This document shows positions 63,490 to 64,000 of a stretch of 64,000 bases of DNA, piece after piece. The notes beneath the pieces were generated by a model that worked only from the letters and a program-made list of their open reading frames with translations, was not told the origin of the DNA and made no database searches. Each line of letters starts with the position of its first letter. Positions within the stretch are counted from its first letter, which is position 1. The DNA comes from Vibrio sp. UCD-FRSSP16_30 (GTDB taxonomy: Bacteria; Pseudomonadota; Gammaproteobacteria; Enterobacterales; Vibrionaceae): contig NZ_LZFW01000057.1 of NCBI RefSeq assembly GCF_001676025.1, positions 62,001 through 126,000 of the forward strand, written 5' to 3'. The translations under genes were made by a program, and so were the position numbers.

Positions 63490-64000
63490 TTAAGCGCCAA
63501 CTTCTTCAACATGATGTGATTGGTCTTTCTTCGCCTGATACTTGAGGCCAAAGTATGTGGCAATACCAATAATAATCGTCGAAATTATCCAGATAGAGCT
63601 CCCGATAGGGTTGAGACTAAATGTTGCAATTTGGTAGTACAATACGGCACTTAGATACGCTAAGCCCATCGTCCATACTGCAATGAATTTTGCGTATTGA
63701 CCGCCAAACTCTCTAACATAAGCACCCATTGCCGCAACACAAGGTACGTACAATAGAATAAACAGTAGGTAAGCAAATGCGGCATGACCGGTTACAAATT
63801 TACTTTGTAAGTTAGCAAACACTGACTGATCAACATCTTGTTCTTCTGCTACAGCTTGGCTATCGGTTAAATCGCCTACTTCAATACCTAGAGGGTCACT
63901 AAAGCTCAATCCGCTTAGGTTCTCTGGTATAGATATTACCGCTTCTTTAAGGCTCGCAACTAAATCAAATTCAGACTCATCAGCAGCAGGCGTTGCATAA
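63490..64000 (-). CDS. feoB: ferrous iron transporter FeoB, C-terminal part (5' end beyond window)
   Basis: The minus-strand frame is open to the window edge, so only the C-terminal about 170 residues are seen. It reads through ATPAADESEFDLVASLKEAVISI into SGLSFSDPLGIEVGDL, then the last membrane helices (YLLFILLYVPCVAAMGAYVREFGG is the conserved Gate/FeoB_C part) and a His-rich tail (QSHHVEEVGA). FeoB is the GTP-dependent inner-membrane Fe(II) importer. The N-terminal G domain is outside. Co-transcribed with feoC. Confidence 0.93.
   Translation of the reverse strand, partial: YATPAADESEFDLVASLKEAVISIPENLSGLSFSDPLGIEVGDLTDSQAVAEEQDVDQSVFANLQSKFVTGHAAFAYLLFILLYVPCVAAMGAYVREFGGQYAKFIAVWTMGLAYLSAVLYYQIATFSLNPIGSSIWIISTIIIGIATYFGLKYQAKKDQSHHVEEVGA

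Overview
The window looks like the main chromosome of a Vibrionaceae bacterium (Vibrio or a close relative). The evidence is the conserved block folD, mltB-type transglycosylase, ycgL, minCDE, rnd, fadD, slp, tsaB, yoaA, purU, yecM, argS, followed by a Feo operon. The species cannot be named from the sequence alone.

Layout. (1) 1-26.9 kb, minus strand: a secretion and surface locus, with a TolC-type outer-membrane protein, a SapC-family protein and one gigantic open reading frame. That frame is open from its start near 24.46 kb through the window edge, giving more than 8,150 residues. It begins with a LEPR-XLL motif and is built of RTX-like, beta-helix-like, Gly/Ala-rich and Calx-beta-like repeats. 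(2) 26.9-31 kb: a RAYT-type (REP-associated) transposase with nested repeats, a lipoprotein and a lipid-anchored alkaline phosphatase. (3) 31.4-36.3 kb: an accessory patch beside tRNA-Arg(UCU). It holds a broken membrane-protein gene, a hipBA toxin-antitoxin module with several operator-like palindromes and flanking 108-bp direct repeats, and two tandem minus-strand gene cassettes bounded by attC-like sites. (4) 36.6-57.8 kb: ordinary core genes, namely one-carbon metabolism, murein, cell division, RNA maturation, fatty acids, tRNA modification, arginyl-tRNA synthetase, and MATE, LysR and NSS genes. (5) 58.2-61.6 kb: a second cassette-like patch. It repeats, in inverted orientation, the attC-like element and small gene of patch 3. 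It carries an unknown cassette gene with its own attC, a 1.56-kb IS110-family element, and a gene joining an IF2-type N-terminal module to a TIR/SEFIR domain. (6) 61.8-64 kb: an FMN riboswitch ahead of an EamA-type transporter (probable riboflavin uptake), then feoC and the 3' part of feoB.

Most interesting points. The IF2-N::TIR fusion lies in a mobile cassette context and looks like a candidate immune or stress protein that copies part of the host translation factor. The two attC-plus-small-gene loci, 22 kb apart and inverted, each have a different cassette inserted at the same point; this suggests a recurrent capture site away from a main integron. The giant LEPR-XLL protein has a three-flavour RTX-type repeat with recent internal duplication, and a terminator-like palindrome separates its gene from sapC and tolC. 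All functional statements are from reading the sequence and from family knowledge; no searches were run.
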